Shown here: piece after piece, positions 1-11,651 of the stretch
Layout: each line of letters begins with the position of its first letter
Numbering within the stretch: position 1 is the first letter of the stretch
DNA from: Thalassotalea psychrophila
GTDB taxonomy: Bacteria > Pseudomonadota > Gammaproteobacteria > Enterobacterales > Alteromonadaceae
DNA length: 64,000 bases
Direction of reading: 5' to 3'
NCBI RefSeq assembly: GCF_031583595.1
Contig: NZ_CP134145.1
Span: 3,100,001 to 3,164,000, forward strand
Notes under the pieces: generated by a model
The model's input: the letters and a program-made list of their open reading frames with translations, nothing else
Told to the model about the DNA's origin: nothing
Database searches by the model: none
Program-made: the position numbers and the translations under genes

Positions 1-1
1 C

Positions 2-607
2 ATTTTAAGTGTCTCTCCAGAGCGGTTCTTACAGCTTAAGCATCAAAAAGTACAATCTAAACCAATAAAAGGTACTCGACCTCGCTCAACTATTAGTGAA
101 TTTGACAGGGAACATGCAATAGATCTGCAAAACTCAGCCAAAGATCGTGCAGAAAACCTGATGATAGTAGATCTATTAAGAAATGATTTATCAAAAGTAT
201 GCCGTGCAGGTACGGTAACCGTTCCTTCGCTGTTTGCTATTGAAAGCTTTCCTGCCGTGCATCATTTAGTCAGCACTGTTGAAGGCATGTTAGCGCAAGG
301 GTTTGATGGCACCGATTTATTGCGAGGTGCGTTTCCTGGGGGTTCTATCACGGGTGCTCCTAAAATTAGAGCCATGGAAATTATTGAAGGGCTTGAACCT
401 CACCGCCGTAGTGTTTATTGTGGCTCTGTAGGTTACCTTTCTGCCTGTGGAAAAATGGATACCAGCATAACTATCAGAACATTAATATGTGAAAATGAAA
501 AAATTCATTGCTGGGCTGGAGGCGGCTTAGTCGCTGACTCAAATGTCGACAGTGAATACCAAGAAACTTTTGATAAAGTTAATAAAATACTACCTATACT
601 AAAATAA
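2..607 (+). CDS. pabB: Aminodeoxychorismate synthase component I, 3' part
   Basis: Only the last 201 codons are in the window; the reading frame is open from base 2. With a PabA-type glutaminase, PabB makes 4-amino-4-deoxychorismate from chorismate in cytosolic folate synthesis. Chorismate-binding family motifs are visible in order: SPERF near the window start, PIKGTRPR, the SAKDRAENLMIVDLLRND block, the FPAVHHLVST segment and GGSITGAPK. The closest remembered relative is enterobacterial PabB rather than TrpE or PhnA-type anthranilate synthases, mainly because of PIKGT and AENLMIVD. nudL and sdaA follow on the same strand, the same order as in E. coli. The start codon and N-terminal domain lie outside the window. 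Confidence 0.95.
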   Translation: MLSVSPERFLQLKHQKVQSKPIKGTRPRSTISEFDREHAIDLQNSAKDRAENLMIVDLLRNDLSKVCRAGTVTVPSLFAIESFPAVHHLVSTVEGMLAQGFDGTDLLRGAFPGGSITGAPKIRAMEIIEGLEPHRRSVYCGSVGYLSACGKMDTSITIRTLICENEKIHCWAGGGLVADSNVDSEYQETFDKVNKILPILK

Positions 608-660
608 CAATAAGCGGTGTAATTGATAATTATAAAGCTATACAAAAACGGATTTGGCAA

Positions 661-1230
661 ATGGATAAGCAGCAGTTTTTACAACGTTTTTCCTTCCATC
701 ACTTAGGTGATATTGAAAGTGGCTACCATCATGCAGGTAACCTTAAACATGCCAGTGTATTAATACCTTTGGTTCAAACTGAACAAGGTATAGAGGTTAT
801 ATTAACGAAAAGAGCTCAACACTTAAAACATCACCCAGGGCAAATAAGCTTTCCGGGCGGTAAAGTTGAAGCAACAGACATTGATTTAACCGATACCGCA
901 TTACGTGAAGCTGAAGAAGAGATTGGTTTAAACCGCAAAGATGTCGCTATAGTTGGCCAGCTAAAGGACTATCACACCATAACAGGGTTTAAAATTACCC
1001 CAATTATTGGTTTCATTCCAGGTGATTACCCATTTAATATTGACCCAAATGAAGTCGAAGAAGTATTTAGTGTACCTTTCCCACATTTTATTAATGAAAA
1101 AAACCACCTAACCTACCAGCTTAAACGCCAAGGAATTGAGCATAATATCTATTTTATGCCATATTTAAACTACAATATTTGGGGTGCTACGGCGGCAATT
1201 TTAAAAGATCTCGTTGGCCATCTAAAATAA
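661..1230 (+). CDS. nudL: NUDIX CoA pyrophosphatase NudL
   Basis: A 189-residue NUDIX hydrolase. The Nudix box runs over residues 66-90, starting FPGGKVE and ending LREAEEEIGL, with the catalytic REAEEE helix intact. Just upstream the LTKRAQHLKHHPGQISFPGG segment matches the CoA/acyl-CoA pyrophosphatase subgroup (NudL/YeaB, human NUDT7/8), which splits CoA into phosphopantetheine and 3',5'-ADP. The gene lies 53 bp after pabB and 97 bp before sdaA, the E. coli order, so a shared transcript with pabB is plausible. The family has a low, rather broad activity; the exact physiological substrate cannot be read from sequence. Confidence 0.9.
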   Translation: MDKQQFLQRFSFHHLGDIESGYHHAGNLKHASVLIPLVQTEQGIEVILTKRAQHLKHHPGQISFPGGKVEATDIDLTDTALREAEEEIGLNRKDVAIVGQLKDYHTITGFKITPIIGFIPGDYPFNIDPNEVEEVFSVPFPHFINEKNHLTYQLKRQGIEHNIYFMPYLNYNIWGATAAILKDLVGHLK

Positions 1231-1327
1231 TTCACTTTAAAAATTGAGATTAGTTCCACTTTTAAGTTAAAATCCGAACATAATTTCAGTTAAGCGAAAA
1301 ATATCGCTCAATAATTCAGGTTTTATT

Positions 1328-2704
1328 ATGATCAGTGTATTTGATATGTTCTCTATTGGTATCGGACCTTCTAGTTCTCATACTGTTGGACCAATGAGAG
1401 CGGCGAACCGTTTTATCGATTCATTAAAGCAAGAAAGCGTATTTAATGATGTAAATCGTATAAAAGTAGAGCTATTTGGCTCTCTTGGACAAACCGGTAT
1501 TGGCCACGGTACGGGTAAAGCCGTAATACTTGGTTTACATGGTGAAGCGCCAGAGTCTGTTGCAGTAGAAAAAATAGATAGCATACTAGAAAATACTGTT
1601 GCTACAGAGCAAATTATCTTAAACAATGAAACTAGTATTTCGTTTCCAAAAGCAGATGCTATTATTTATCATCGCCGAAAAACACTGCCAGCCCATGCTA
1701 ATGCTATGACTATTTTTGCCTTTAACGGCAATGATATTGTGTTAGAAAAAACCTATTATTCGATCGGCGGTGGCTTTATTGTTGAAGACTGTGAATTTGA
1801 ACAAGAAAAAGATAAAGCATTATCTTTACATACCAATATCGAACGTCCGTATCGTTTCAGCAGTGCCAATGAACTTTTAGAACACTGTAAAAATAGTGGG
1901 TTAAGTATCAGCTCAATTATGATGGCCAATGAAAAATGCTTAAACAGTGAAGCATTTATCAAATCTGAACTGATAAAAATTTGGAAAGCAATGCACGCTT
2001 GTGTTGATCGTGGCATTAAAACCGAAGGAATATTACCTGGTGGTTTAAAAGTGACTCGCCGAGCACCAAGCTTATTTCGCTTATTATCAGTAGAAAAAAA
2101 TGCCGACCCATTACAAGCTATGGACTGGGTTAACCTTTTCGCTTTAGCTGTAAATGAAGAAAATGCAGCTGGTTCACAAGTTGTAACCGCTCCAACTAAT
2201 GGCGCTGCAGGTATCTTACCGGCCGTACTCTGTTACTATGATAAGTTTGTTAAACCAGTATCTGATGATGATTGTATCCGCTATTTACTTACCGCTGCAG
2301 CTATTGGTATTTTGTATAAAACCAACGCTTCTATATCTGGTGCAGAAGTAGGTTGTCAAGGTGAAGTAGGTGTAGCTTGTTCAATGGCGGCAGGTGCATT
2401 AACTGAAATATTAGGTGGTGATCCTAAACAAGTGGAAAATGCAGCTGAAATTGGCATGGAACATAATTTAGGATTAACCTGTGATCCAGTTGGCGGCCTA
2501 GTACAAGTACCTTGTATTGAACGTAACGCAATGGGTTCAGTTAAAGCGATTAATGCTTCTCGTTTAGCAATGCGTGGCACAGGTACCCAAAAAGTATCAC
2601 TTGATAAGGTGATTAAAACCATGTGGGAAACCGGCAACGATATGAAGACCAAATATAAAGAAACGTCTCGCGGCGGTTTAGCGGTAAACATTATTGAATG
2701 TTAG
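1328..2704 (+). CDS. sdaA: L-serine ammonia-lyase (L-serine dehydratase), single-chain
   Basis: A 458-residue enzyme that deaminates L-serine to pyruvate and ammonia with a labile [4Fe-4S] cluster. The N-terminal beta domain begins with GPSSSHTVGP, which is nearly invariant in the family. The C-terminal alpha domain carries the cysteines expected for the cluster within EVGCQGEVGVACSM and LTCDPVGGLVQVPC. The length is that of the single-chain gammaproteobacterial enzymes (SdaA/SdaB, about 455), not the split Bacillus type. A strong hairpin terminator follows at 2772, and the convergent cysB lies beyond a heptamer repeat. I use sdaA because of the pabB-nudL-sdaA order; sdaB-type naming is equally compatible with the protein. 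Confidence 0.94.
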   Translation: MISVFDMFSIGIGPSSSHTVGPMRAANRFIDSLKQESVFNDVNRIKVELFGSLGQTGIGHGTGKAVILGLHGEAPESVAVEKIDSILENTVATEQIILNNETSISFPKADAIIYHRRKTLPAHANAMTIFAFNGNDIVLEKTYYSIGGGFIVEDCEFEQEKDKALSLHTNIERPYRFSSANELLEHCKNSGLSISSIMMANEKCLNSEAFIKSELIKIWKAMHACVDRGIKTEGILPGGLKVTRRAPSLFRLLSVEKNADPLQAMDWVNLFALAVNEENAAGSQVVTAPTNGAAGILPAVLCYYDKFVKPVSDDDCIRYLLTAAAIGILYKTNASISGAEVGCQGEVGVACSMAAGALTEILGGDPKQVENAAEIGMEHNLGLTCDPVGGLVQVPCIERNAMGSVKAINASRLAMRGTGTQKVSLDKVIKTMWETGNDMKTKYKETSRGGLAVNIIEC

Positions 2705-2771
2705 ATTAAGAAAAGTGAGACGAAGAGCTTTCAACGTCTTTTAAATAAAGAACCTGCGCAACCCATAAACG

Positions 2772-2798
2772 AAAAAAGCACCTAGCGGTGCTTTTTTT
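2772..2798 (+). terminator. Rho-independent terminator after sdaA
   Basis: An 11-bp perfect stem (A-run, GCACC / GGTGC, T-run) with a TAGC loop ends in a T tract, 68 bp after the sdaA stop. Confidence 0.85.
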
Positions 2799-2849
2799 AA
2801 TTCAAAACGTAACTTAAAAACTATCCACTAAATCGGTGTCACTTCACAG

Positions 2850-2904
2850 TTCTCGTTTCTCGTTTCTCGTTTCTCGTTTCTCGTTTCTCGTTTCTCGTTT
2901 CTCA
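2850..2904. repeat. Heptanucleotide tandem array TTCTCGT x7 plus partial
   Basis: Seven perfect head-to-tail copies of TTCTCGT (2850-2898) followed by TTCTCA. The array ends four bases before the cysB stop codon region, in the convergent gap between sdaA and cysB. The unit length of 7 cannot be in-frame neutral if transcribed into protein, but it is non-coding here. Confidence 0.95.
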
Positions 2905-2907
2905 AGC

Positions 2908-3909
<1,002 letters not shown>

Positions 3910-4050
3910 TTAGAATCAAAATATATATCAATATTCAGATATAATCTATAGCAAAGTTAATTTTTTGTTATAAAAACTAATTTTTTATTACTTTTTGTTT
4001 GATTTCGGTGTTAAAAATGGAGTGTGTCGACTTTATCGCCATCCATGGCT

Positions 4051-4076
4051 AAAAAAAAGCCGCATAAATGCGGCTT
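4051..4076 (-). terminator. Rho-independent terminator after topA
   Basis: A 9-bp perfect stem (AAGCCGCAT / ATGCGGCTT, 4057-4076) with a two-base loop. Read on the minus strand it is followed by eight T. It lies 32 bp past the topA stop. Confidence 0.88.
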
Positions 4077-4107
4077 AATATAATCAAAATTTAAACTATT
4101 GGCTGAA

Positions 4108-6813
4108 CTACTTCTTAGTAGCAGCCTTTTTAGCTTTAGCTTTAGCTGGAGCTTTTTTGGCTGCTGCCTTTTTTGGTTTAGCCGTTTTCTTAGTTTGCTC
4201 TTCAGCCCACTTACCATCAACATACTTGGCTACCCAACCAGTTGCTTTTCCCTCTATTTCGGTCATTACATACTGTTCTTTGGTTTTACGTGAATAACGC
4301 ACAATATAAGGGTTACCATCGGCATCTTTTTGAGGGGCATCAGCTAAATAATAAAATTTCTCTGAAATCCTATCTCTGAAGCGATGCAACTCAGCAACTT
4401 TAGGCGCTCTTGTTTCTCTAGATTTAGGGAATGTACTTGCCGCTAAGAAAATACCGGCAGCGCCATCTCTTAATTTAAAGAACGCTTCTGATTTTTCACA
4501 TTTTAGCTCAGGCAAATCAACAGGGTCTTCTTTAGGAGGAGCCGCTTCACCGCTTGCTAACAGCTTACGTGTGTTTTTACACTCTTCATTGGTACAATCA
4601 AAGTATTTACCAAAGCGACCATTTTTAAGTTCCATATCGAACTCACAACGATCACACTCTAAAATAGGACCGTCGTAGCCTTTAATTTTAAACTCACCTA
4701 GTTCAAGCTCGTAGCCATCACATACAGGGTTGTTACCACAAACATGAAGTTTGCGTGTTTCATCAATTAAATAGCTGTCCATCGCTGTGCCACATTTGCC
4801 ACAACGGTGCATCGCCATTAAGGCTTCAGTTTCTTGATCTTCTGATAGAACACTAACAGCTTCTTCACCAGGGGTAAGATTCATTGTTTTAGTACAACGC
4901 TCCTTAGGTGGTAAGCTATAGCCAGAACAACCAAGGAATACACCAGTAGAGGCAGTACGAATGCCCATTTTACGGCCACAAGTTGGACAGTCTATATCGG
5001 TGACAACAGGTAAATTCTGTTGCATACCGCCTTCATCCATATCTTTATCAGCTAATGCCAATTGACCGGTGAACTCAGTATAAAATTCAGTTAGTACGTC
5101 TTTCCAAAATGCTTTATCGTCAGCAATTTCATCTAAACGCATTTCCATATTTGCAGTAAAATCGTAGTTCATTAATTTTTTGAAACTACCTGATAAACTA
5201 TCAGTTACGATCTCACCCATTTTTTCAGCATAGAATCGTTTAGTTTCAAGACGCACATAACCACGATCTTGAATGGTTGAAATAATTGATGCGTAAGTTG
5301 AAGGTCTACCGATACTTCGCTTTTCTAGTTCTTTAACCAGTGAAGCCTCGCCAAAGCGGGCTATTGGTTTAGTAAAATGTTGACTTGGCTCTATGTGTTT
5401 CAAGTTTACCAATTCACCAACCGCAATATCTGGTAAATGCGTATCATTTTCGCTACCTGATTTGCCGGCACTTCTTGAGTGAACTTTAGTCCAACCATCA
5501 AAGCGCATAACTCGACCCTTCGCTCTTAAATCGAACTCTGCGGCAGTAACGGTTAATGTTGTTAAATCATAACGAGCAGCTGTCATTTGACAAGCAACAA
5601 ATTGACGCCAAATTAAATCATATAATTTACGAGCATCTGCTTCCATTTTATCTAAAAATGCGGCTTCTTTAGTTACATCAGATGGGCGAATAGCTTCATG
5701 CGCCTCTTGTGCATTCGATTTTGCTCCATACACTTTTGCTTGCTCTGGTAAATAGTTATCACCAAAGTTTTTACTAATATAATCTCGACAATTACTAACC
5801 GCTTCTTTACTTAGGTTAGTTGAGTCGGTACGCATATAGGTAATATGCCCGGCTTCATACAAACGTTGAGCAAGTCCCATTGTACGTTTAACACCGAAAC
5901 CTAAACGAGTACTTGCAGATTGCTGCAACGTTGAAGTGATAAATGGTGCCGAAGGTGTACTTTTAGATGGTTTATCTTCACGTTTAGTGACTTTGAATTC
6001 GCTTGCTTTTAATGTTGCAACTGCAGACATCGCTTGCGTTTCACTAGTTGGCTTAAACGCTTTACCGTTTTGACGGGCAACATCTAGTTTTAATTCAACA
6101 TCAGAATTGGTGGTTGTGTCAGCTTCTATTTCCCAGAATTCTTCCGGAACAAACGCTTTAATTTGACGTTCACGTTCAACTACAAGTTTAACGGCTACAG
6201 ATTGTACTCGACCGGCAGATAAACCACGCGCAACTTTCTTCCAAAGTAAAGGACTCACCATAAAGCCCACTACACGGTCTAAAAAGCGACGTGCCTGTTG
6301 GGCGTTAACGCCATTCATATTTAACTCACTAGGCTGTTTAAAAGCCTCCTGAATCGCACTTTGGGTTATTTCATTAAATACTACACGACGAAAACGTTCA
6401 TCTTCACCGCCAATAAGTTCTTTTAAATGCCAAGCAATCGCCTCTCCCTCGCGATCCAAATCGGTTGCGAGATAGACCATATCGGCCTTATCCGCTAATT
6501 TCTGTAATTCTTCAACGACTTTCTCTTTGCCGGGTAGTACCGCATAAGTAGCTTCCCAGTCTTTGTCTGGGTTAATACCCATACGATTATATAAAGCAAC
6601 TTTTTCACGTTTCGCTTTATACTTAGCTTTTACTGCAGGCGACATCGCCCGAACTTCAGCTGGAGATTTAGTTGCTGCTTTTTTACCGGTTCCACTTGTC
6701 GGTAAATCTCGTACATGACCAACACTTGATTTAACAATGAAGTCTTTGCCGAGATATTTGTTAATCGTCTTCGCCTTTGCAGGTGACTCGACAATTACCA
6801 GAGATTTTGCCAT
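4108..6813 (-). CDS. topA: DNA topoisomerase I (type IA)
   Basis: A 901-residue type IA topoisomerase that relaxes negative supercoils. The TOPRIM domain (residues 1-150) opens with [13 protein letters not shown] and holds the metal-binding [13 protein letters not shown]. The catalytic tyrosine is Y326 in [12 protein letters not shown]. Three tetracysteine zinc ribbons follow in the last third (CPTCGRKM..., CGKCGTAM..., CDRCEFDM...), then a topoisomerase C-terminal repeat region. The protein ends in a Lys/Ala-rich tail, a charged extension common in gammaproteobacterial TopA that contacts DNA or RNA polymerase. Length is close to E. coli TopA (865). It is monocistronic, with its promoter in the AT-rich 6814-7130 gap. 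Confidence 0.97.
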   Translation of the reverse strand: MAKSLVIVESPAKAKTINKYLGKDFIVKSSVGHVRDLPTSGTGKKAATKSPAEVRAMSPAVKAKYKAKREKVALYNRMGINPDKDWEATYAVLPGKEKVVEELQKLADKADMVYLATDLDREGEAIAWHLKELIGGEDERFRRVVFNEITQSAIQEAFKQPSELNMNGVNAQQARRFLDRVVGFMVSPLLWKKVARGLSAGRVQSVAVKLVVERERQIKAFVPEEFWEIEADTTTNSDVELKLDVARQNGKAFKPTSETQAMSAVATLKASEFKVTKREDKPSKSTPSAPFITSTLQQSASTRLGFGVKRTMGLAQRLYEAGHITYMRTDSTNLSKEAVSNCRDYISKNFGDNYLPEQAKVYGAKSNAQEAHEAIRPSDVTKEAAFLDKMEADARKLYDLIWRQFVACQMTAARYDLTTLTVTAAEFDLRAKGRVMRFDGWTKVHSRSAGKSGSENDTHLPDIAVGELVNLKHIEPSQHFTKPIARFGEASLVKELEKRSIGRPSTYASIISTIQDRGYVRLETKRFYAEKMGEIVTDSLSGSFKKLMNYDFTANMEMRLDEIADDKAFWKDVLTEFYTEFTGQLALADKDMDEGGMQQNLPVVTDIDCPTCGRKMGIRTASTGVFLGCSGYSLPPKERCTKTMNLTPGEEAVSVLSEDQETEALMAMHRCGKCGTAMDSYLIDETRKLHVCGNNPVCDGYELELGEFKIKGYDGPILECDRCEFDMELKNGRFGKYFDCTNEECKNTRKLLASGEAAPPKEDPVDLPELKCEKSEAFFKLRDGAAGIFLAASTFPKSRETRAPKVAELHRFRDRISEKFYYLADAPQKDADGNPYIVRYSRKTKEQYVMTEIEGKATGWVAKYVDGKWAEEQTKKTAKPKKAAAKKAPAKAKAKKAATKK

Positions 6814-7130
6814 AAACGTTTACTTTCCTGTATTCAGGCCTTGATTATTCAATCTGAAATAATGTAGTGATGAGTTAAATTTAGTTTATAACTCAAAAAA
6901 ATTGTTAATTGCTATTAGGTATATATGTAAATTTTACCACTGACAAGCAATTATTTTTTTAATTTTGTTCTAGCTATTGAAGATCATTATTAAAAATAAG
7001 CAATATTAAAGGCGCCATCATAATAAAATTTAAATTAAAACATAAAGAAAAATATTCAAATTTATTAACTATTTGCACTGTTTGCTCAAATAACAATCAA
7101 CTTTTAGCCGTTATTAATTTCTATGCATAA
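6814..7130. other. Non-coding gap upstream of topA
   Basis: A strongly AT-rich spacer between the topA start and the terminator of the next gene. It must hold the topA promoter, but I could not single out a convincing -35/-10 pair. No repeat, RNA gene or gene remnant was seen. Confidence 0.5.
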
Positions 7131-7154
7131 AAAAAGCCTCTCTCGAGGCTTTTT
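7131..7154 (-). terminator. Terminator of the Ig-like repeat lipoprotein
   Basis: A perfect 10-bp stem AAAAAGCCTC / GAGGCTTTTT with a TCTC loop, 17 bp past the stop codon on the minus strand. Confidence 0.88.
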
Positions 7155-7171
7155 ATATACTTACATTTAAT

Positions 7172-10100
7172 TTAAGGTACTACTGCAACAGCAAGAATAG
7201 CAACATCAATTAATGTCTTCGTTGTTGTTGTTCCACCAGGTGTTGTAATTTGAACAATTAAACTACCTGACTTAGCCTCATCTTCACCTTTTATAGATAC
7301 ACTAAATTCTTGCCCACCATTGTGATTATCATTCGACCACGTGAAGGTATCAGGACCAACAATGGAACCAACCGTAGAGGTAAACTCGATAATGGTGCCT
7401 TTAGGCATTGGTTGGTTATGAACATCAGAAATAATTATGCTTGCATGGCCAGTATCTTCACCAACTATATTTACCGTTTTATCGTCATCATCTGCCAAGA
7501 GTGCGTTATCAGCATCTAAAGCATCAATAGTCTGACCTCGAACAGCATAAGCTCTCGGGCTCGCAACTATTAATACTAAAGAATCACGCACATTTAATGA
7601 CTGAACAGGTGAACATAAATCAGCTAGTTTTGCATCTTCGGCACAAAGGACACCGGTATACTTATTATCTCTAGAATTATAATCACCTGAAACATCAAAA
7701 TCAGCGAATTCTTCAGAATCACCACCAGCTTCTCCTCCGCCAGCTGGGTTAAATACACTATCTTCATTGTAATCAATAAATGCTTCTGGCATATCATAAT
7801 CATCACCAGATGTATCAAAGCCAGTGTCAAATAGAGGATGTTCATCAACGTCAAATAAGCCATTACCGTTAGTATCGGCAAATGATTCTTCACCAATAGC
7901 TGTCGCTAGTATGGTGATACGTCCACCATAGTTTTGCCCCATTAAATTAATAACGGATGGGAATAAAGATTCATCATCACCTTTCACCCAATTAACACTA
8001 GGTTCTTCAACAGTATTACCACTTGGAATCGGATCTTGTACGGTAAATGTCACCGAACACGCACTATCAGCAGTTTGACAATCGCCAACAATTAACCCAC
8101 CTTCCGTTGTAAAGTATACCGAAGTACCATCAGGTACTGGATTATTAAAGGCGTCAGCCATTCTTGCCGTTATTGTGGTTTGGTTACCGTAGATCCTCTC
8201 CAAATTCAGAGTTTCGGCAGAAATACTGAAGCTGTCTTGATCTGGAATTCCTGTGGATATGACTAATTTATTCGATTGTGATGAAATATTAGGAGTTGTG
8301 TTATCAACTGTCGCAGTTACACGAACTGTTGTTGATACTGTGCCTGAATTAATCACTGTTTGTGCATAACCATTGCTATTAGTTGTTGCCACATTAGGGT
8401 TTAAACTCACGCCACCAACAACTGTATTAAGCTCAAAACTTACTTGCTCACCCGAAACTGGGTTACTATTTTCATCCAACACTTGGAATATAACCGTAGA
8501 GCTTTCCTCACCACCGATCCCTTTAAGAGAAATATTTTCTGGCGTTGCACTTTCAAAAATGATACTACCAATTGCAGCCGCTTCAACATCAATTGCGGCA
8601 GTAGCTGTTAAGCTTTCTGTTCCTGCATTGGCCGTAACAGTAATAATATCATTGCCGGTACAACCTTGAGCCAAATATGAACTTACAGCTGTGCCTTGGA
8701 ACGTTGAAACTTGCTCATCGAGCTGCGCTTTACCATCTAAAGAACAACTTGAACTAAAGTTCACTAATACAGGCTCAGTATATGGTGCGTTACCATTATT
8801 AGTATCAATAATAGTGACCGATATATTGGTAGAACCACCAGCAGAAATTGGTGATAACCCTACTACTGGAGTTTGCATCTGTAAACCAGCGGCGCCAACA
8901 ACAACCAGTGCTGAACCTGTTTCTCCAGATACTAACGACGCAGTAATGGTACCAGCTCCAATGTCATTGCCAGCATAGATATCAACAATAGCTTGGTTGT
9001 TTACATCTGTTATTGCCGTTGGAATTGAAATTTCACCAATATCAGAGCTAAAGGTAACTAACACTTTTTCACCAACGCCCAAGCCATTAACAGTAGCAAT
9101 TAGCTGACCAGGGGTTGTAGTATTAATGGTATCGATAGGGTTGATCGTATCGGGTTCTACCAATATTACATCAAGATAAATGCCAAGTACTTCATCACCT
9201 GCTGTAGTGAACGTATCGTTACCTTTTGCACCATTTGATAATGTTGCGGTCACAATACCAGCCCCTTTTACAGTACCTGCTGATAATGTCACTGAAGCAA
9301 CACCATCGCCATCTGTAAGAGCAGTACCATTTCTAGGGTCTAGAAGGCCAAGTGTTGCGGCAAAGTTTACAAATTCGTTAGCAACTAAAGCCCCATTTTC
9401 GGTTACGGTAGCTTCAACAATTGATGTTGCAGTTCCTATTATATTTTTTGTTAAAACATTAACAGCAACTTCTTTACCTAATATAGCTGGCGCATCACCA
9501 TCAGTCGCAAACCCTGTTGTATCTAACTCACCGCTAGTTAAAGTAGCTGTAACAATGCCTGCGCCTTTAATATCACCCGCTGACAATTCTATAAAAGCTC
9601 TACCATCAGTATCAGTTAATGCAGTGGCTGATACTGGATCAAATACACCTAGTGAAGATGAGAAATTAACCACTTCACTTGCCGAAGGTCGTTCATTTTC
9701 AGTAACTGTTACCCACACAATTACAGGGGCTGCATTACTAATGGTACCAACGATAGCATCTAATTCAATAACCTTATCAGTTATTCCATCGCCATCACCT
9801 TTAGTAGCAAAACCACTGGTATCTGTTTCGCCTGAAGCTAAACTTGCCGTAACAATACCAGCACCTTCAATACTACCAGCTGTTAATTCAATTATTGCAT
9901 TACCTGTGGAGTTTGTTAGTGCGGTGCCAGAAAGTGGATTAAATGCGCCTAATGTTGTTGTAAAACTAATAACCTCATTGGCTACATCAACTCCATTATC
10001 TGTAACCTTAACCATAATCGTCACTGGGGCTAATTTTTCAACTAAATCTGTAATTGGGGTTACAACAATAGTTTTACCAAGTTTAGCTGATGCATCACCA

Positions 10101-11422
10101 GCAGTTTCAAATCCAACTTTAGCATTTGCACCATTATCTAAAGTGACAGATGCTACACCCGCGCCGGCATTAGTACCTGCACTAAGAGTTATTACAGCTT
10201 GTCCTGAAGCATTCGTTAAAGCGGTTCCAGAGGCAGGAGATAAGGTTCCCAAAGTAGATGAAAAATTAACAACTTCACCACCCACTGGGTTACCTGAATT
10301 TGTCACAGTAGCAGTTAACATTGATGGCGAGCCATCTGTGATGCTTGTAGTTGATATAGTTAAAGAAACTTCATTCCCTGCTACTTCAGATGCATCACCT
10401 GAAGTTGAAAAACCAAGAGAATCGAATTCGCCGGTAGCCAATGTCGCACTTACTAATCCTGCTCCCTCAACATTACCAGCAGTAAGGGTTATTGTTGCTG
10501 CACCGGTAGCATCTGTTAATGCAGTTCCTGAATAAGGGTTTAGGACACCTATAGAGCTTGAAAAATTAACAACTTCACCAGCTACAGCGCCATTTTCATC
10601 GGTAACAGTAACCATAACAGTCGCAGGGCTAGCTGACGAAACTTGGTTGTTTGAAAGACTTAATTTGACTTGCTTACCAGCAATAACACCGCCATCACCA
10701 GCATTACTAAAACTAATTGTAGCACTTTCGCCATTAGGAGCGGTTGCAGTTACAGTACCTGCACCTTCAACATTATCGGCGTTAATTATGATTGTTGCAT
10801 TACCGTTACTGTTAGTTAATGCACTGCCTGAAGAGGGTAATAAATAGCCCGACGTAGTAGAAAACGCTACAACAGTTCCTTCCACTGGACCATCAAGATC
10901 AGAAATATTTGCCGTAATTATTTGCGCGGAAAGCGCAGCTACTTGTCTAGCTGAAATGCTCATATTCACTAAGACAACATTTTCTGACTCACCTTGATTT
11001 TGACTCGCATCAGGGTCGATACCGTCACCAGCAGATTCGAAACCTATAGTTCCAATTTCACCGGACTCAATGGACGCAGTTATTGTTCCTGCTCCCTCAA
11101 TTGCTCCAGCAGTTAACCCTATAGTAGCAATACCATCAGAATTGGTTAAAGCAGTAGATGACTCAATATCAAATAACCCTACTTCAGAGCTAAAGGTGAC
11201 TACTATATTATCAACAGCAACTCCATCTGTTTGTACTTTTGCAGTTACAGTTGCAGGAGTAGCAGCATCAACATAAGTGTTATCTATGGTAAGCTCTATG
11301 GTGGTCGTTGACTCTAGTGGGTTAACTTCGTCTTTATCTTCTGCGGTAAAAGAATCTCCATCACAAGCGGTTAAAAAAACGAGTAAGAATAGGTAAAAAA
11401 AATGCTGAAATTTCTTCATCAA
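7172..11422 (-). CDS. Large lipoprotein with tandem bacterial Ig-like (Big_1) repeats
   Basis: A 1416-residue predicted lipoprotein. The signal peptide ends in the lipobox LTAC with Cys20, followed by Asp/Gly. About eight ~95-residue repeats follow over residues 35-800. Each has the pattern of invasin-type Big_1 domains: a strand start, V.VTENGA.V..E.VNFSS..G, then TALT(N/D)..G.A.I.L.AG, then GAG.VTA.L.SGE. The rest has further Ig-like modules and an acidic segment (DTNGNGLFDVDEHPLFDTG) that looks like a Ca-binding DxDxDG-type loop. Such proteins are adhesins or structural surface proteins. No beta-barrel or autotransporter domain is present, so lipid anchoring is the only attachment seen. 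No specific ligand can be inferred. It has its own terminator and stands alone. Confidence 0.85.
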   Translation of the reverse strand: MMKKFQHFFYLFLLVFLTACDGDSFTAEDKDEVNPLESTTTIELTIDNTYVDAATPATVTAKVQTDGVAVDNIVVTFSSEVGLFDIESSTALTNSDGIATIGLTAGAIEGAGTITASIESGEIGTIGFESAGDGIDPDASQNQGESENVVLVNMSISARQVAALSAQIITANISDLDGPVEGTVVAFSTTSGYLLPSSGSALTNSNGNATIIINADNVEGAGTVTATAPNGESATISFSNAGDGGVIAGKQVKLSLSNNQVSSASPATVMVTVTDENGAVAGEVVNFSSSIGVLNPYSGTALTDATGAATITLTAGNVEGAGLVSATLATGEFDSLGFSTSGDASEVAGNEVSLTISTTSITDGSPSMLTATVTNSGNPVGGEVVNFSSTLGTLSPASGTALTNASGQAVITLSAGTNAGAGVASVTLDNGANAKVGFETAGDASAKLGKTIVVTPITDLVEKLAPVTIMVKVTDNGVDVANEVISFTTTLGAFNPLSGTALTNSTGNAIIELTAGSIEGAGIVTASLASGETDTSGFATKGDGDGITDKVIELDAIVGTISNAAPVIVWVTVTENERPSASEVVNFSSSLGVFDPVSATALTDTDGRAFIELSAGDIKGAGIVTATLTSGELDTTGFATDGDAPAILGKEVAVNVLTKNIIGTATSIVEATVTENGALVANEFVNFAATLGLLDPRNGTALTDGDGVASVTLSAGTVKGAGIVTATLSNGAKGNDTFTTAGDEVLGIYLDVILVEPDTINPIDTINTTTPGQLIATVNGLGVGEKVLVTFSSDIGEISIPTAITDVNNQAIVDIYAGNDIGAGTITASLVSGETGSALVVVGAAGLQMQTPVVGLSPISAGGSTNISVTIIDTNNGNAPYTEPVLVNFSSSCSLDGKAQLDEQVSTFQGTAVSSYLAQGCTGNDIITVTANAGTESLTATAAIDVEAAAIGSIIFESATPENISLKGIGGEESSTVIFQVLDENSNPVSGEQVSFELNTVVGGVSLNPNVATTNSNGYAQTVINSGTVSTTVRVTATVDNTTPNISSQSNKLVISTGIPDQDSFSISAETLNLERIYGNQTTITARMADAFNNPVPDGTSVYFTTEGGLIVGDCQTADSACSVTFTVQDPIPSGNTVEEPSVNWVKGDDESLFPSVINLMGQNYGGRITILATAIGEESFADTNGNGLFDVDEHPLFDTGFDTSGDDYDMPEAFIDYNEDSVFNPAGGGEAGGDSEEFADFDVSGDYNSRDNKYTGVLCAEDAKLADLCSPVQSLNVRDSLVLIVASPRAYAVRGQTIDALDADNALLADDDDKTVNIVGEDTGHASIIISDVHNQPMPKGTIIEFTSTVGSIVGPDTFTWSNDNHNGGQEFSVSIKGEDEAKSGSLIVQITTPGGTTTTKTLIDVAILAVAVVP

Positions 11423-11651
11423 AGCGCTCTCCCTGACTTTATTTTTATTTTAATTATTTTTATCTTAACCGATTGGTTACAAAACTGTTACCTTTTACTA
11501 CAAAAAATTTATTGCTCAACTTAATTTAAATAGTTAACAATAAAAGTAGGCTTTAATTACAATAAATTCATTAACATACCATTAACACTATTGGTGAAAA
11601 GGTAGTAGAATTAATAAGATTAAAACAACCATAACTAGACAAGTAGGCAAT

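Noticed and set aside
9180..10535. Long plus-strand open frame (451 codons) opposite the Ig-like lipoprotein gene
   Set aside because: It is the antisense shadow of the repeat array; composition (Ala/Pro/Ser/Val-rich, repeated) mirrors the real frame and it has no start context or family features.
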